A stretch of DNA of 64,000 bases from Halieaceae bacterium. Its GTDB lineage: Bacteria > Pseudomonadota > Gammaproteobacteria > Pseudomonadales > Halieaceae. Both the position numbers and the translations under genes were made by a program. Under the pieces are notes generated by a model. The model saw nothing but the letters and a program-made list of their open reading frames with translations, made no database searches and was not told the origin of the DNA. The stretch is taken from contig CABYND010000001.1 of the NCBI GenBank assembly GCA_902520195.1, positions 1 to 64,000 of the forward strand, written 5' to 3'. Shown piece by piece: positions 45,772 to 56,933 of this stretch. Position 1 is the first letter of the stretch; every line of letters begins with the position of its first letter.

Positions 45772-46101
45772 TATTGTGGACTCCCATGGATAGGTTCTGA
45801 CTCGTTGTTTTTTATTAGAAAAATGCACGCATGTGGTGTTACGCGCACCCTCTCTACTTTTACTGACGCGATAGTGCCACAGCCGGGGGGAAACACAAGC
45901 TTCAAGCGGCATGGCGCGGGCCAACAAATACCGGGCCCCCGGGCTGAAACTAATTAGGATTTCCGGGGTCCGGAGTCAACGCCTAGTACCCGCTTTGACG
46001 ATAATGGCGTCGGCGTTATAGCTTATATTGGCATAATCAATGCCAATAAGTATAGACTATTCAGAAATCAAGACGTCAGTCTAGATAAAAAGGGTCCTGA
46101 G
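45772..46101. other. 330-base divergent control region of TonB receptor and MBL hydrolase
   Basis: No gene is visible. The palindromic operator and a sigma70-like promoter lie at 46026-46056 on the hydrolase side, leaving about 255 bases of leader for the receptor transcript if the same site controls it. A GGGCCCCCGGGC stretch near 45935 is GC-rich but not clearly structured as a terminator. Confidence 0.6.
46026..46056 (+). promoter_or_regulatory. Regulon operator copy 2 overlapping a sigma70-like promoter
   Basis: Palindrome TATTGGCA (46026-46033), spacer TAATCAA, TGCCAATA (46041-46048). The left half holds a -35 TTGGCA (46028-46033), and 17 bases on is TATAGA (46051-46056), so the operator occupies the -35 and spacer of a promoter reading toward the MBL-fold hydrolase gene. 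A bound repressor would block RNA polymerase. The site is also upstream of the divergent TonB receptor. Confidence 0.85.
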
Positions 46102-47172
46102 ATGAAGAGATTGCTGGTTGTTCTGGGTTGCGGGTTGATGTTGCTCGGGTTGGGCTACTCCCAGCGGGCGACGATTGCCGAAAGGCTACTCGCGGCTGCT
46201 CTCCCGAACCAGATGGGCACGAATCAGTTGGAAGTGCTGCAAGATGGCCTGCACGTCGCGCTCTGCGGCGCGGGCGGTCCGATGCCCTCACCTCGCGCCT
46301 CGGGCCCTTGCGTGGTGGTGGTTGCAGGAGACCAATTATTCCTTGTTGATGCCGGCGCCAATGGCCCACGTAATTTCGCGCGACTGGGCTTCCCCCTCGG
46401 TGGCGTAGACGCCGTGTTTCTCACGCACTTTCACTCTGATCACATAGACGGGCTTGGTGAGCTGGCTACCTTACGCTGGGCCACGGGCGATGACCTGACC
46501 CCCCTGACTGTATACGGCCCTGAGGGCGTCGAGGGCGTCATCGCCGGCTTCAACGCTGCTTATACCGCCGACTTCGGCTATCGACACGATCATCACGGAG
46601 ATCTTGTCGCACCGCTCTCGGCTGCGGGCTTAAGCGCGGCGCCTTTCGCGTCACCGCCAGATGGCGAGCTCGTCACTCTCTGGAGCGAAGGTGGCTTAAC
46701 GATAGAGGCATTGCGAGTCGATCACGCACCCGTCTCGCCCGCGGTGGGTTATCGGTTCACCTACAGGGGGCGAACCCTACTCATCAGCGGCGATACTGCT
46801 CAATCCGACAATATCAGGCGCTTCGCAGAGGGCATCGACCTTTTGGTCCATGAAGCGCTCTCGCCTGAAATCATTGGCATGATGGAAAATACCGCCAAAA
46901 GCCTGGGTAACGAGATTATGGCCAAGGTCATGTTTGACGTGCCCGACTATCACGCCAGCCCGCGGGAGGCCGCAGAAACCGCACGGGACGCCGGCGTCGG
47001 TCACTTGCTCTATTACCACGTGGTGCCGCCCATCATTCTGCCGGGACAAGAGGCACTGTGGCTCAACGGCGCGGGGGATATCTTCCCCGACTACACGGTC
47101 GGGTACGACGGGGTCTCGTTCAGCCTGCCGGCCAACTCATCGGAGATCATTCAGACCCGCAAAGGCATGTAG
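46102..47172 (+). CDS. Secreted MBL-fold metallohydrolase
   Basis: A 356-residue metallo-beta-lactamase-fold hydrolase with an N-terminal membrane/signal helix (LLVVLGCGLMLLGLGYS). The two-metal motif HxHxDH is THFHSDH (residues 109-114), preceded by FLVDAGANGPRN and followed by VDHAPVSPAVGYRF, LISGDTA and LLYYHVVPP. This order is that of the RNase Z/arylsulfatase-like (AtsA type) branch, whose exported members act on sulfate or other esters. It is driven by the promoter overlapping operator copy 2 and is convergent with the sulfatase gene, 23 bases apart. Substrate unknown, perhaps an ester of the compound imported by the neighbouring receptor. Confidence 0.88.
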   Translation: MKRLLVVLGCGLMLLGLGYSQRATIAERLLAAALPNQMGTNQLEVLQDGLHVALCGAGGPMPSPRASGPCVVVVAGDQLFLVDAGANGPRNFARLGFPLGGVDAVFLTHFHSDHIDGLGELATLRWATGDDLTPLTVYGPEGVEGVIAGFNAAYTADFGYRHDHHGDLVAPLSAAGLSAAPFASPPDGELVTLWSEGGLTIEALRVDHAPVSPAVGYRFTYRGRTLLISGDTAQSDNIRRFAEGIDLLVHEALSPEIIGMMENTAKSLGNEIMAKVMFDVPDYHASPREAAETARDAGVGHLLYYHVVPPIILPGQEALWLNGAGDIFPDYTVGYDGVSFSLPANSSEIIQTRKGM

Positions 47173-47195
47173 GCCAGGTGCAAAGCTCTACTGCA

Positions 47196-48875
47196 TCAGT
47201 TTGGCACTGATACCCATTCATCGCCCTCCTCGAAAGGCAACGCCAAGTGTTTATCGATCGCCACCGGGGCCTCGAGCTCTGGCTCATAAAGCGCGGGCCG
47301 GCTCTTGGCAGCATGTGCATCGAGTAGGACCATCAACTCTGAGACCTTATCGGGGCGCGACTCAGCCAGATTCACCTGCTCAGTGGGGTCCTCGGCGAGA
47401 TTAAAGAGCCATTGCATTTCGGGGCGTGCGGCAATCTGTAGCTTCCAATCACCATGACGAACAATGCGGTTGTGCCCCGATGACCAGTAAAGGGTCTGCC
47501 GCGGCCATTCGGCCCCGGCCAGTGCGCCCTCAGTGATCAGTGGCAACACGTTCTCGCCGTCAATCTCGCGATCTTGAGGCAGGCCTTGCTCAGCTGCGGC
47601 CAACAACGTGGGCATAACATCAATGTGCGCAACGGGCGTGTCGATGGTCTGGCCAGCGGGAACTCTATCGGGCCACTTCACAAACAGCGGCACGCGAATA
47701 CCACCCTCAAAGTAAGTGATCTTCCAACCGCGATATGGAACGTTCACGTCAGCCAAACCCACATAGCCGGCACCACCGTTGTCGCTGGTAAACACAACGA
47801 TAGTGTTGTTGGCCAAGCCCTCCTGCTCCAGCGCGGCCATCACTCTTCCCACGCTGCGGTCTAGCGCCCGGGTCATGGCGGCGTAAACCCGCAGACGATG
47901 CGGCTGAATATCCCCCACCGCCTCATAGTCGGCGCGGGTCGCCTGCAGGGGAGTGTGAATACCCCAATGCGCGAGGTAGAGGAAAAATGGCCGGTTGCGA
48001 TTGGCCTTAATGACCTTGATCGACTCATCGGTCCAGTAGTCGGTGAGGTAACCACCTGGTTCAAACAAATCGGTTGTGCCGCTGTTGTAGGAATTGGCGT
48101 AGGTGAGGGCGGACCACAAAAACTGATCAATCGGATCAAAGTCGAGTTTGGCGTTCACTACGTCAGGATGATCTGCGGGCAGGTACAAGCCGCTCGCCAT
48201 CAGCAGACTTTCATCAAAACCCTGTTCGTGGGCCGCCATGCCGTTCTCGCGTCCGAGGTGCCACTTGCCGATGTGCACGGTGTGGTAACCGCGCGCTTTG
48301 AGCGATTCAGCAAGGGTGATTTCCTCAGGCGGTAGCCCTTGAAGGTCATACGGCGGCTTAGTGGCCGCTGCCTCCGGGTCATACAAAGTGTCGGGCGATG
48401 CTCGATCCATATCCGCAGCGACAGTGGACACCGCTCGACCCATGGAAGGCGGCATGGGCGTGTAAGCAAAGCCAGTTCGGCTGGGATATCTGCCCGTCAT
48501 CAGCATGGCTCTGGAGGGCGCACATGTTGAGGCGCCCGAGTAGGATTGGGTGAACACTGCACCCTGCGCCGCGAGCGCATCGATATGGGGCGTCTGCAAA
48601 CGTCCGTCCGCTACGCCGCCACCAAAGGTCGAAATATCGTTGTAGCCGAGGTCGTCGGCCATGATCACCACAATATTGGGGGGTCGTTCAGCCGGCGCCT
48701 TTCTCGCGGCAGCAGGGCCTTGTTGCCAGACGATGTCGCGTGGTGGGCCTATCTGGGTCGTCGCCAAGGCGGTGCGCACCTTGATGGCCGCCAGGATCGC
48801 GGCGCTCGGGTACAGGTAAGCCCCCCCGGCCCCCACTGCCAATACCGCCACCACTGCGGTCAGAACCTTGCGCAT
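47196..48875 (-). CDS. Type I sulfatase (formylglycine-dependent), membrane-anchored or secreted
   Basis: About 559 residues. An N-terminal helix (LTAVVAVLAVGAGGAYLYP) exports or anchors it. The metal-binding IVVIMADDLGYND (residues about 68-80) and the sulfatase signature STCAPSRAMLMTGRYPSR are present; Cys118 in CxPSR would be converted to formylglycine by an oxygen-dependent FGE. Later motifs GKWHLG and FTSDNGG are also standard. I start at ATG 48875: the predicted promoter -10 (48929-48924) would place transcription start near 48917, making the longer start at 48914 almost leaderless. Operator copy 3 lies just upstream. It would remove sulfate from an aryl or alkyl sulfate ester. No maturation enzyme is encoded in this window. 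Confidence 0.93.
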   Translation of the reverse strand: MRKVLTAVVAVLAVGAGGAYLYPSAAILAAIKVRTALATTQIGPPRDIVWQQGPAAARKAPAERPPNIVVIMADDLGYNDISTFGGGVADGRLQTPHIDALAAQGAVFTQSYSGASTCAPSRAMLMTGRYPSRTGFAYTPMPPSMGRAVSTVAADMDRASPDTLYDPEAAATKPPYDLQGLPPEEITLAESLKARGYHTVHIGKWHLGRENGMAAHEQGFDESLLMASGLYLPADHPDVVNAKLDFDPIDQFLWSALTYANSYNSGTTDLFEPGGYLTDYWTDESIKVIKANRNRPFFLYLAHWGIHTPLQATRADYEAVGDIQPHRLRVYAAMTRALDRSVGRVMAALEQEGLANNTIVVFTSDNGGAGYVGLADVNVPYRGWKITYFEGGIRVPLFVKWPDRVPAGQTIDTPVAHIDVMPTLLAAAEQGLPQDREIDGENVLPLITEGALAGAEWPRQTLYWSSGHNRIVRHGDWKLQIAARPEMQWLFNLAEDPTEQVNLAESRPDKVSELMVLLDAHAAKSRPALYEPELEAPVAIDKHLALPFEEGDEWVSVPN

Positions 48876-48915
48876 AACACCCCGCCACTGCGGCCAACGT
48901 AAGCTGCTAGCCATC

Positions 48916-48952
48916 TATTGGCATTTATACTGCCAATAAATGGGAGATGCAA
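48916..48952 (-). promoter_or_regulatory. Regulon operator copy 3 overlapping a sigma70-like promoter
   Basis: Palindrome TATTGGCA (48916-48923), spacer TTTATAC, TGCCAATA (48931-48938). On the minus strand TTGCAT (48952-48947) and TATAAA (48929-48924) are 17 bases apart, so the -10 box lies inside the operator spacer. This would drive the sulfatase gene and be blocked by a bound repressor. Confidence 0.85.
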
Positions 48953-48969
48953 TTACAAGGCTGCTGTGA

Positions 48970-50307
48970 TCAGATAGCGCGCGCTGCCAGGGCATCGCGC
49001 AATGTATGGGCGACGAGCCACAGCCGGTCTTGACCCCAGGTAGAAAGGAGCGGCTCACCCGCCGGGTCCAGCAGCCGGAAACTCGGCACACCCCACAACC
49101 CAGCCTCATACATTGTCTGGCGGTTGTCCTCGAGCAGGGCTTCCCAATTCTTGTCCTCGCGGCGTGGCTGCGCCGCCGACCAGTCAAGGCCCGCGGCTTC
49201 GACCACCTTGCGTAAGCCACGATCATTGTTGGTATTCACGCCCAGCACAAAGGCATGGCGCAGAAAGCTGGAGCAGAGGGCAACGCCTTTACCCTGAGAC
49301 TCAGCCCACGGATACAGCGCATAGCATCGGCGAGCGGGGTCGCCGATCGGGTCGTAGAAATTGCCGTAGGGCACTTCGGCGGCGCGCGCCTCCCGAGCCG
49401 CATCCGTAAAGATGTACATGCCTTTTTCGCGGGTGGCGGGCACACCGCGCATCACCATGGGCAGCACGGGGCGCAGACTCAGCGTCACACCCGCGGCTTT
49501 GGCAAAGGCCACGGCGCGATCGAAAATGACCGCGGTGTAGGGACTGCGCAAAGATGCATACAACTCCAACGTGAATTGCCCCGTATCACGTTGCCCAGCA
49601 AGATCCTCACTGGGCCGGGGCGCGATCAGCGGTTTACCGGGCTGCGTATCTGCGCCTAGCGCCGCGAGCCGCGCCTCAAGGTGATATAGGCGGTCGACAC
49701 CCCAGTACCACTCACCCCCGTAATAAAACATCGCTCCGGAATAGTGCTTAAGCTCGCGCCGTTTCGCGGTACCCGCCTCAATCGCGGCGGTCGTTGCTTC
49801 AGGTGACGCGGTGCCAAGCTCTGCCGCTAACTGCGCCAGGCGATCTGCATCATCACGCCACAGTGCGTCACTCACACTCACAGCCGCCTTGGGGAAATCT
49901 GAATGGGACTGCGCGGCAAGAACCTGCGATGCCGTCTCGACCAGACCCGCCGCGGGCGCCTCGGGATGATTGGGGAAACTCAGGCCATAGCCCGCCGCAA
50001 TATCGTGCGAATCGGCTCGCGCGAGCTGCGCAAGAAGCTCAGGCTCGGGGGCGTTCTTGCCCTCCTGCCCGCGCACCAGATGGCAGTGCAATTCGATATC
50101 GAAGCGCGCCGCCAATCGCTCCAGCGTCTGTGCCGCAAGATAGCTGTAACCCTCATCAACCTGATGGAAATAATCAACCCGATGCGGGGCTGCGGCTTTG
50201 ACGCGGGCCTGCTCGGCCTTCCGGTGCCGCGCTGCGACGGCCGCAGCCCCGGAAATTCTTGTCATCAAGCGGGAGGTCAGCCAGCGGGTCAGGTGGCTGG
50301 GGTCCAT
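48970..50307 (-). CDS. Tandem DsbA-fold / HCCA-isomerase (GST kappa)-like protein
   Basis: About 445 residues made of two thioredoxin-DsbA-like domains. The first (HRVDYFHQVDEGYSYLAAQTLERLA) and the second (LELYASLRSPYTAVIFDRAVAFA) both open with the strand-helix of 2-hydroxychromene-2-carboxylate isomerases, where the S-P-Y turn contacts glutathione. The second continues with VPYGNFYDPIGDPARRCYALYPWA, FLRHAFVLGVNTNNDRGL and ends GLWGVPSFRLLD (cis-Pro). No CxxC is present, as in the isomerases. ATG at 50307 has AGGGTGG upstream; a TTG at 50346 is an alternative. It follows the TetR gene closely and is probably co-transcribed. A glutathione-linked isomerisation is likely. Confidence 0.82.
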   Translation of the reverse strand: MDPSHLTRWLTSRLMTRISGAAAVAARHRKAEQARVKAAAPHRVDYFHQVDEGYSYLAAQTLERLAARFDIELHCHLVRGQEGKNAPEPELLAQLARADSHDIAAGYGLSFPNHPEAPAAGLVETASQVLAAQSHSDFPKAAVSVSDALWRDDADRLAQLAAELGTASPEATTAAIEAGTAKRRELKHYSGAMFYYGGEWYWGVDRLYHLEARLAALGADTQPGKPLIAPRPSEDLAGQRDTGQFTLELYASLRSPYTAVIFDRAVAFAKAAGVTLSLRPVLPMVMRGVPATREKGMYIFTDAAREARAAEVPYGNFYDPIGDPARRCYALYPWAESQGKGVALCSSFLRHAFVLGVNTNNDRGLRKVVEAAGLDWSAAQPRREDKNWEALLEDNRQTMYEAGLWGVPSFRLLDPAGEPLLSTWGQDRLWLVAHTLRDALAARAI

Positions 50308-50356
50308 GGTGGCAACACCACCCTGATCCTTAAACTGCTCGGACAATGGGCCTACC

Positions 50357-50944
50357 TCAGCTCGACGCGATGAGATCGGTCACCAGCGACGTGACGATGT
50401 CAGCACTGGCCTTGGGCGACAGCCCCTGATGCTCGCGCAGGCGGTGCCACATATCGAAAGAAGCGATCGCGTGCAGAGCCTCGCGTCGGTCTTTGGGTAG
50501 CGACGCGACCTCGGGTATCCAGAGCTCGAGCTCTTTCCGCAGCCGCTTCTGATGCCAGCCATAGTTTTCTCGAAGTTTGGGAGAGCGCCACAATTGCGCC
50601 TGGGTGCAAAGAATAATCGCGCGCAACTGATCGAACGCATTGCCATAGAGATCGATTGCCCGCGCAACCCGCTCAGATAACGTGCCTGCTCGATCGTCCA
50701 CCTCGAAGAGCGCCTCGTAAGACGAAAGTAGCATCTCGTCGGCGGCAAGGAAGAGCGAATCCATGTCGGCGAAGTGCCGGAAGAAAGAGCGGATTCCCAC
50801 ACCGGCCCGATCGGCAATCTGCTGCGCGGTGGGCACCAGCGTCCCTTCGTGCATAAGCGACAACGCAGCTTTGATGATGGCAGTTTGACTGCGCTCACTT
50901 CGCTGCCGGCGACCATCAGAAGATTGAACGATGCTCAGGGCCAT
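50357..50944 (-). CDS. TetR family regulator, candidate regulator of the TTGGCA-palindrome regulon
   Basis: A 195-residue TetR-type protein. The DNA-binding domain spans SQTAIIKAALSLMHEGTLVPTAQQIADRAGVGIRSFFRHFADMDSLF (pieces AIIKAALSLMHEG and TAQQIADRAGVGIRSFFRHF), with a C-terminal ligand domain of no clear subfamily. AAGGAG precedes the ATG by 5 bases. A degenerate copy of the palindromic operator lies 28 bases upstream, as expected for autorepression, and the downstream DsbA-like gene shares its transcript. That it binds the other three copies is inference from position; it is the only regulator gene in the region. Confidence 0.92.
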   Translation of the reverse strand: MALSIVQSSDGRRQRSERSQTAIIKAALSLMHEGTLVPTAQQIADRAGVGIRSFFRHFADMDSLFLAADEMLLSSYEALFEVDDRAGTLSERVARAIDLYGNAFDQLRAIILCTQAQLWRSPKLRENYGWHQKRLRKELELWIPEVASLPKDRREALHAIASFDMWHRLREHQGLSPKASADIVTSLVTDLIASS

Positions 50945-50971
50945 GCCGGCTCCTTACTCGGTGTCACCCAC

Positions 50972-50994
50972 TATTGGCAGTCAGTATGCCATGA
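50972..50994 (-). promoter_or_regulatory. Regulon operator copy 4 (degenerate), before the TetR gene
   Basis: TATTGGCA (50972-50979), spacer GTCAGTA, then TGCCATGA (50987-50994), which matches TGCCAATA at 6 of 8 bases with the same 7-base spacing. It lies 28 bases before the TetR ATG. A weaker site at the regulator's own promoter is common for TetR autorepression. Confidence 0.7.
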
Positions 50995-51049
50995 CACAGA
51001 GGGCCACCAAAAGCGATTCGGCTCACATCACGCCGATGAGTGGCACACC

Positions 51050-52462
51050 CTAGATAGACCGAGCATCCCGCGACCGGATGGCAGTCAAGTTAGACTGATG
51101 CTGTGCGCGGTCCAGCCGGTAATAACCCAACGCCACCAGCATGACCCCCCACAAGAACCATTGGGAGGGCACGAGCAAGATACCCAACTGCAGCACCGAT
51201 TCGGTCGGCACGTCGGCGGGGGCCGCACCCTGAGGAAAGGCCACCGCCTGCAAGATGAGACCTGCGACGAAGGCACCGATACCCTGAGTGGTTTTGCGAA
51301 CAAACGTCAGCGCAGAAAAAAGCACACCCTCGCTGCGGCGCCCGGTTTTCACCTCTGAGTGCTCCACCAGATCCGCCAGCATCGAGAAGAAAATCGCCTG
51401 CATGGCGATGATGAGCCCAAGATCAATCGTGTTAACCGAAGCAAAGATGGGAAACAAAAGCGGATCCCCGTTCTCGGGCATCCAGCCCAATAACCTGAAA
51501 AGCACCGGTAAAGGTTGTACCGTGAACGCCAGAACACCGAGTCGCAGCGCCGCCCCTTTCTTGCCCCAGCGTTTTGAGGCTCGGGGCGCAATCCATAGTC
51601 CCATCAGCGCTGAGAGGACCACCAGCGACGTCCAGTAGAACACCTCCAGCGAGGAGAAGGCCCAGAAGTAGGTGAGCATAATAAAAGTCAGCGCCGCGGT
51701 GAGGCCCGTGGCAACTGCACTGGCAATGGAAGAGACAAACAGCGCGAAGAAACTCCTGTCCGCCAGCGTCTCGATCACTTCTCTGAAAACCGCCGTCAAT
51801 CCCGCGCGCTCTCTGGGCGGTGGCGCCGTCAGTGAGCCAATGCGGTGATGCGTCCCGAATGCCGACACCAAGATGGCCACCAGCATCACACCGCCGGAGA
51901 TCACTCCGTAGGTTTCGTAACCGTCGCGATTGAGTGCGCCTACTGGGTAGGTCTCGCTCGGCACCAATAGAAAGGCGTACATAAACACCGCCATGCCGGC
52001 GCCTCCCGCCCAACCGAAGAAGGAGCGCCAGGCCTGGATGGTGGTGCGCTCATCGTAGTCAGCGGTGAGCTCAGGCATCAGGGCAGAGCTCGGGGTCTCG
52101 AAAAAGGTGATAAGCGTGCGAATGAGGACCGCTAATACAACGAGATACAGAAATAACGCCCCTTCGCTCCAATCAGGCGGCTGCCACAGCAACGAGTAAC
52201 ACAGTGCCACAGGGATCGCTGCAGCATACATAAACGGATGGCGACGGCCCCAGCGAGAGCGGGTGTTATCCGACCAGTAACCGACGATGGGATCGCTGAA
52301 GGCATCGAATATGAGCGCGATCAGCAGCGCCGTGCCGGCCAGTGCAGGCTCCAAGCCCACCACGCTGCCGTAGAAAAGCAGCAAGAAATAGGCGAAGCCG
52401 TTGTCCTTCATGCCGTATGCCACGGCGCCAAAGCCATAGGTGAGGTGGACGCTGAGGCTAAT
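51050..52462 (-). CDS. GPH/MelB-type sodium:glycoside symporter family transporter with probable AUU start
   Basis: About 470 residues, 12 helices, of the glycoside-pentoside-hexuronide (GPH) branch of MFS. Family motifs: LIFDAFSDPIVGYWSDNTRSRWGRRHPFMY (pieces FDAFSDPIVGYWSDNT and SRWGRRHPFMY), FETPSSALMPELTADYDERTTIQAWR. The first in-frame GTG is at 52423, inside helix 1. The frame is open further upstream with family-like SLSVHLTYGFGAVAYG, and an AGGAGG (52475-52470) lies 7 bases before ATT at 52462, so I take ATT as start. No ATG, GTG, TTG or CTG lies between the upstream stop and 52423. It is just upstream of the TetR gene in the same direction. Substrate unknown. Confidence 0.8.
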   Translation of the reverse strand: MSLSVHLTYGFGAVAYGMKDNGFAYFLLLFYGSVVGLEPALAGTALLIALIFDAFSDPIVGYWSDNTRSRWGRRHPFMYAAAIPVALCYSLLWQPPDWSEGALFLYLVVLAVLIRTLITFFETPSSALMPELTADYDERTTIQAWRSFFGWAGGAGMAVFMYAFLLVPSETYPVGALNRDGYETYGVISGGVMLVAILVSAFGTHHRIGSLTAPPPRERAGLTAVFREVIETLADRSFFALFVSSIASAVATGLTAALTFIMLTYFWAFSSLEVFYWTSLVVLSALMGLWIAPRASKRWGKKGAALRLGVLAFTVQPLPVLFRLLGWMPENGDPLLFPIFASVNTIDLGLIIAMQAIFFSMLADLVEHSEVKTGRRSEGVLFSALTFVRKTTQGIGAFVAGLILQAVAFPQGAAPADVPTESVLQLGILLVPSQWFLWGVMLVALGYYRLDRAQHQSNLTAIRSRDARSI

Positions 52463-52475
52463 CGATTTGCCTCCT
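52460..52475 (-). promoter_or_regulatory. Strong Shine-Dalgarno before an ATT start codon
   Basis: On the minus strand AGGAGG (52475-52470), seven bases, then ATT (52462-52460). Ideal spacing, and the only codon in that position that fits the coding frame of the GPH transporter. Confidence 0.65.
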
Positions 52476-52619
52476 GCGTCTTCGCTGTCTTCTGCTTGCG
52501 TGATCTCGACTACCTTATGACATGCACAGAGATGCCCGCACTATGCAGCAATTCGCAGCCCATTGGCGAGCATGGCCATGACAACTGCCGGACGCGGGCA
52601 AGGACCGCTCATGGACTAG

Positions 52620-52856
52620 ATGCCGGAGATGTCTGCCCGCCACCGCGACAAACCTTGGCTGTATCACTGGGCCTTCAGCAAGGACTATAACCATCCCCAC
52701 AGTCCGAAAGACTTCGAGATGTTTATGCCCAGACGAGGTGATGACGGCGGTCACGACACCGAACACAAGAGTGACTGCCATCGGCATGACCACTGGCACG
52801 GCCATCATCACTACCACCATACCCCGCATTACCACGAGCATCATCACGATCACTAA
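52620..52856 (+). CDS. Small His-rich protein
   Basis: A 78-residue protein with an ordinary N-terminal part (KPWLYHWAFSKDYNHPHSPKDF) and a C-terminal 34-residue tail with 17 His, broken by Asp, Glu and Tyr (HRHDHWHGHHHYHHTPHYHE). 21 of 78 residues are His. Such tails bind Ni, Zn or Cu in storage proteins and metallochaperones. It stands alone between the GPH transporter and tdk and is followed by a strong terminator 36 bases on, supporting expression. The opposite-strand frame across the same DNA is a Val/Met-rich shadow. No good ribosome site is seen before the ATG, so the start is uncertain. Confidence 0.55.
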   Translation: MPEMSARHRDKPWLYHWAFSKDYNHPHSPKDFEMFMPRRGDDGGHDTEHKSDCHRHDHWHGHHHYHHTPHYHEHHHDH

Positions 52857-52892
52857 AGCTGGCAGCGCGGCCATTCGGTCGCCCAACAAAAA

Positions 52893-52912
52893 ACAGCGGC
52901 TCAGGCCGCTGT
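52893..52912. terminator. Bidirectional intrinsic terminator
   Basis: ACAGCGGC, loop TCAG, GCCGCTGT, with A6 before the stem and T7 after it. It can end the rightward His-rich gene and the leftward thymidine kinase gene, whose stop is 56 bases away. Confidence 0.92.
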
Positions 52913-52967
52913 TTTTTTATTCCCCTCTCATTTGCTCACGCGGCGCCTGCGGGCACCCAATAAGGCC

Positions 52968-53561
52968 TTAGCCGCCCTCCGCCTCCAGATAACAGCGCGC
53001 GCAAAGTGCCTCGTATCGGGCGGATTCGCCGTCGATCATGACCTGCTCGCCCTGGCGGATAATGCCCTGCTCGCCCAAGCGGGCGTTAAAGATGGCCTTG
53101 TTCCCGCAGCGGCAGATCGTCTTCATCTCCTGCAGCGAGTGCGCTACCTCCATCAAGCGTTGGCTCCCCGGAAAAGCTTTGGTGCGAAAGTCCGTGCGAA
53201 TCCCAAAAGCGACCACCGGGATCATATCCAGTACCGCAATCGCCAGCGCCTGATCGACCTGCTCCGGCGTCAGAAACTGGGCTTCATCGATCAGCACGCA
53301 GGCCACGCCGTCACTGAGCTCAGGCCGCTGCGCAGAGAGGGTTTGTAGCGCCGCACGCAGATCCTGACCGGGAGAGAGCAGCAAATCAGCCCGACGCGTC
53401 ACACCGAGGCGCGACACAATCTGATCATCGCCTTTGGTATCCACTGACGACTTCACCAACACGACGCGCTGATCGCGCTCCTCATAGTTATGGGCCACCT
53501 GTAACATGGCGGTGCTCTTGCCGCTGTTCATGGCGCCGTAACGGAAAAAGAGTTTGCTCAC
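52968..53561 (-). CDS. tdk: Thymidine kinase
   Basis: Type II thymidine kinase (thymidine + ATP to dTMP) of the salvage pathway, 197 residues, the usual length. Walker A in YGAMNSGKSTAML, the DEAQF motif in CVLIDEAQFLTPEQ, the lasso-region FGIRTDFRTKAFPGSQRL, and a zinc site with Cys pairs CRCGNKAIF and CARCYLE. Single gene ending at a bidirectional terminator. Confidence 0.97.
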   Translation of the reverse strand: MSKLFFRYGAMNSGKSTAMLQVAHNYEERDQRVVLVKSSVDTKGDDQIVSRLGVTRRADLLLSPGQDLRAALQTLSAQRPELSDGVACVLIDEAQFLTPEQVDQALAIAVLDMIPVVAFGIRTDFRTKAFPGSQRLMEVAHSLQEMKTICRCGNKAIFNARLGEQGIIRQGEQVMIDGESARYEALCARCYLEAEGG

Positions 53562-53629
53562 GGCGTCACTTCAGCGAATCGTGCAGTGCCTGTCAAATCC
53601 TGTCTCTAGGGTTGCGACAGGACACACAA

Positions 53630-55597
<1,968 letters not shown>

Positions 55598-55727
55598 GGC
55601 AAAAGGTAGCTTGGGGCTTCGGTTCCGCCCACAGATCGGTGGCAACAGCGCGAGTATGCCTTTGGCATCACGAAAACAGAATGGCCTGTGCGAAACACCG
55701 ATCAGCCGCAGGCCCTAAAGCGAGTAA

Positions 55728-56932
<1,205 letters not shown>

Positions 56933-56933
<1 letters not shown>

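Noticed and set aside
52561-52583. ATTGGC...GGCCAT near the GPH transporter, resembling the regulon palindrome
   Set aside because: The spacing between half-sites is two bases shorter than in the four real copies and only the cores match, so I do not count it as an operator.
52515-52889. 124-codon minus-strand frame rich in Val and Met
   Set aside because: The Val/Met run is the complement of His codons (CAC/CAT) in the plus-strand His-rich gene. The apparent membrane segment is an artefact of that.
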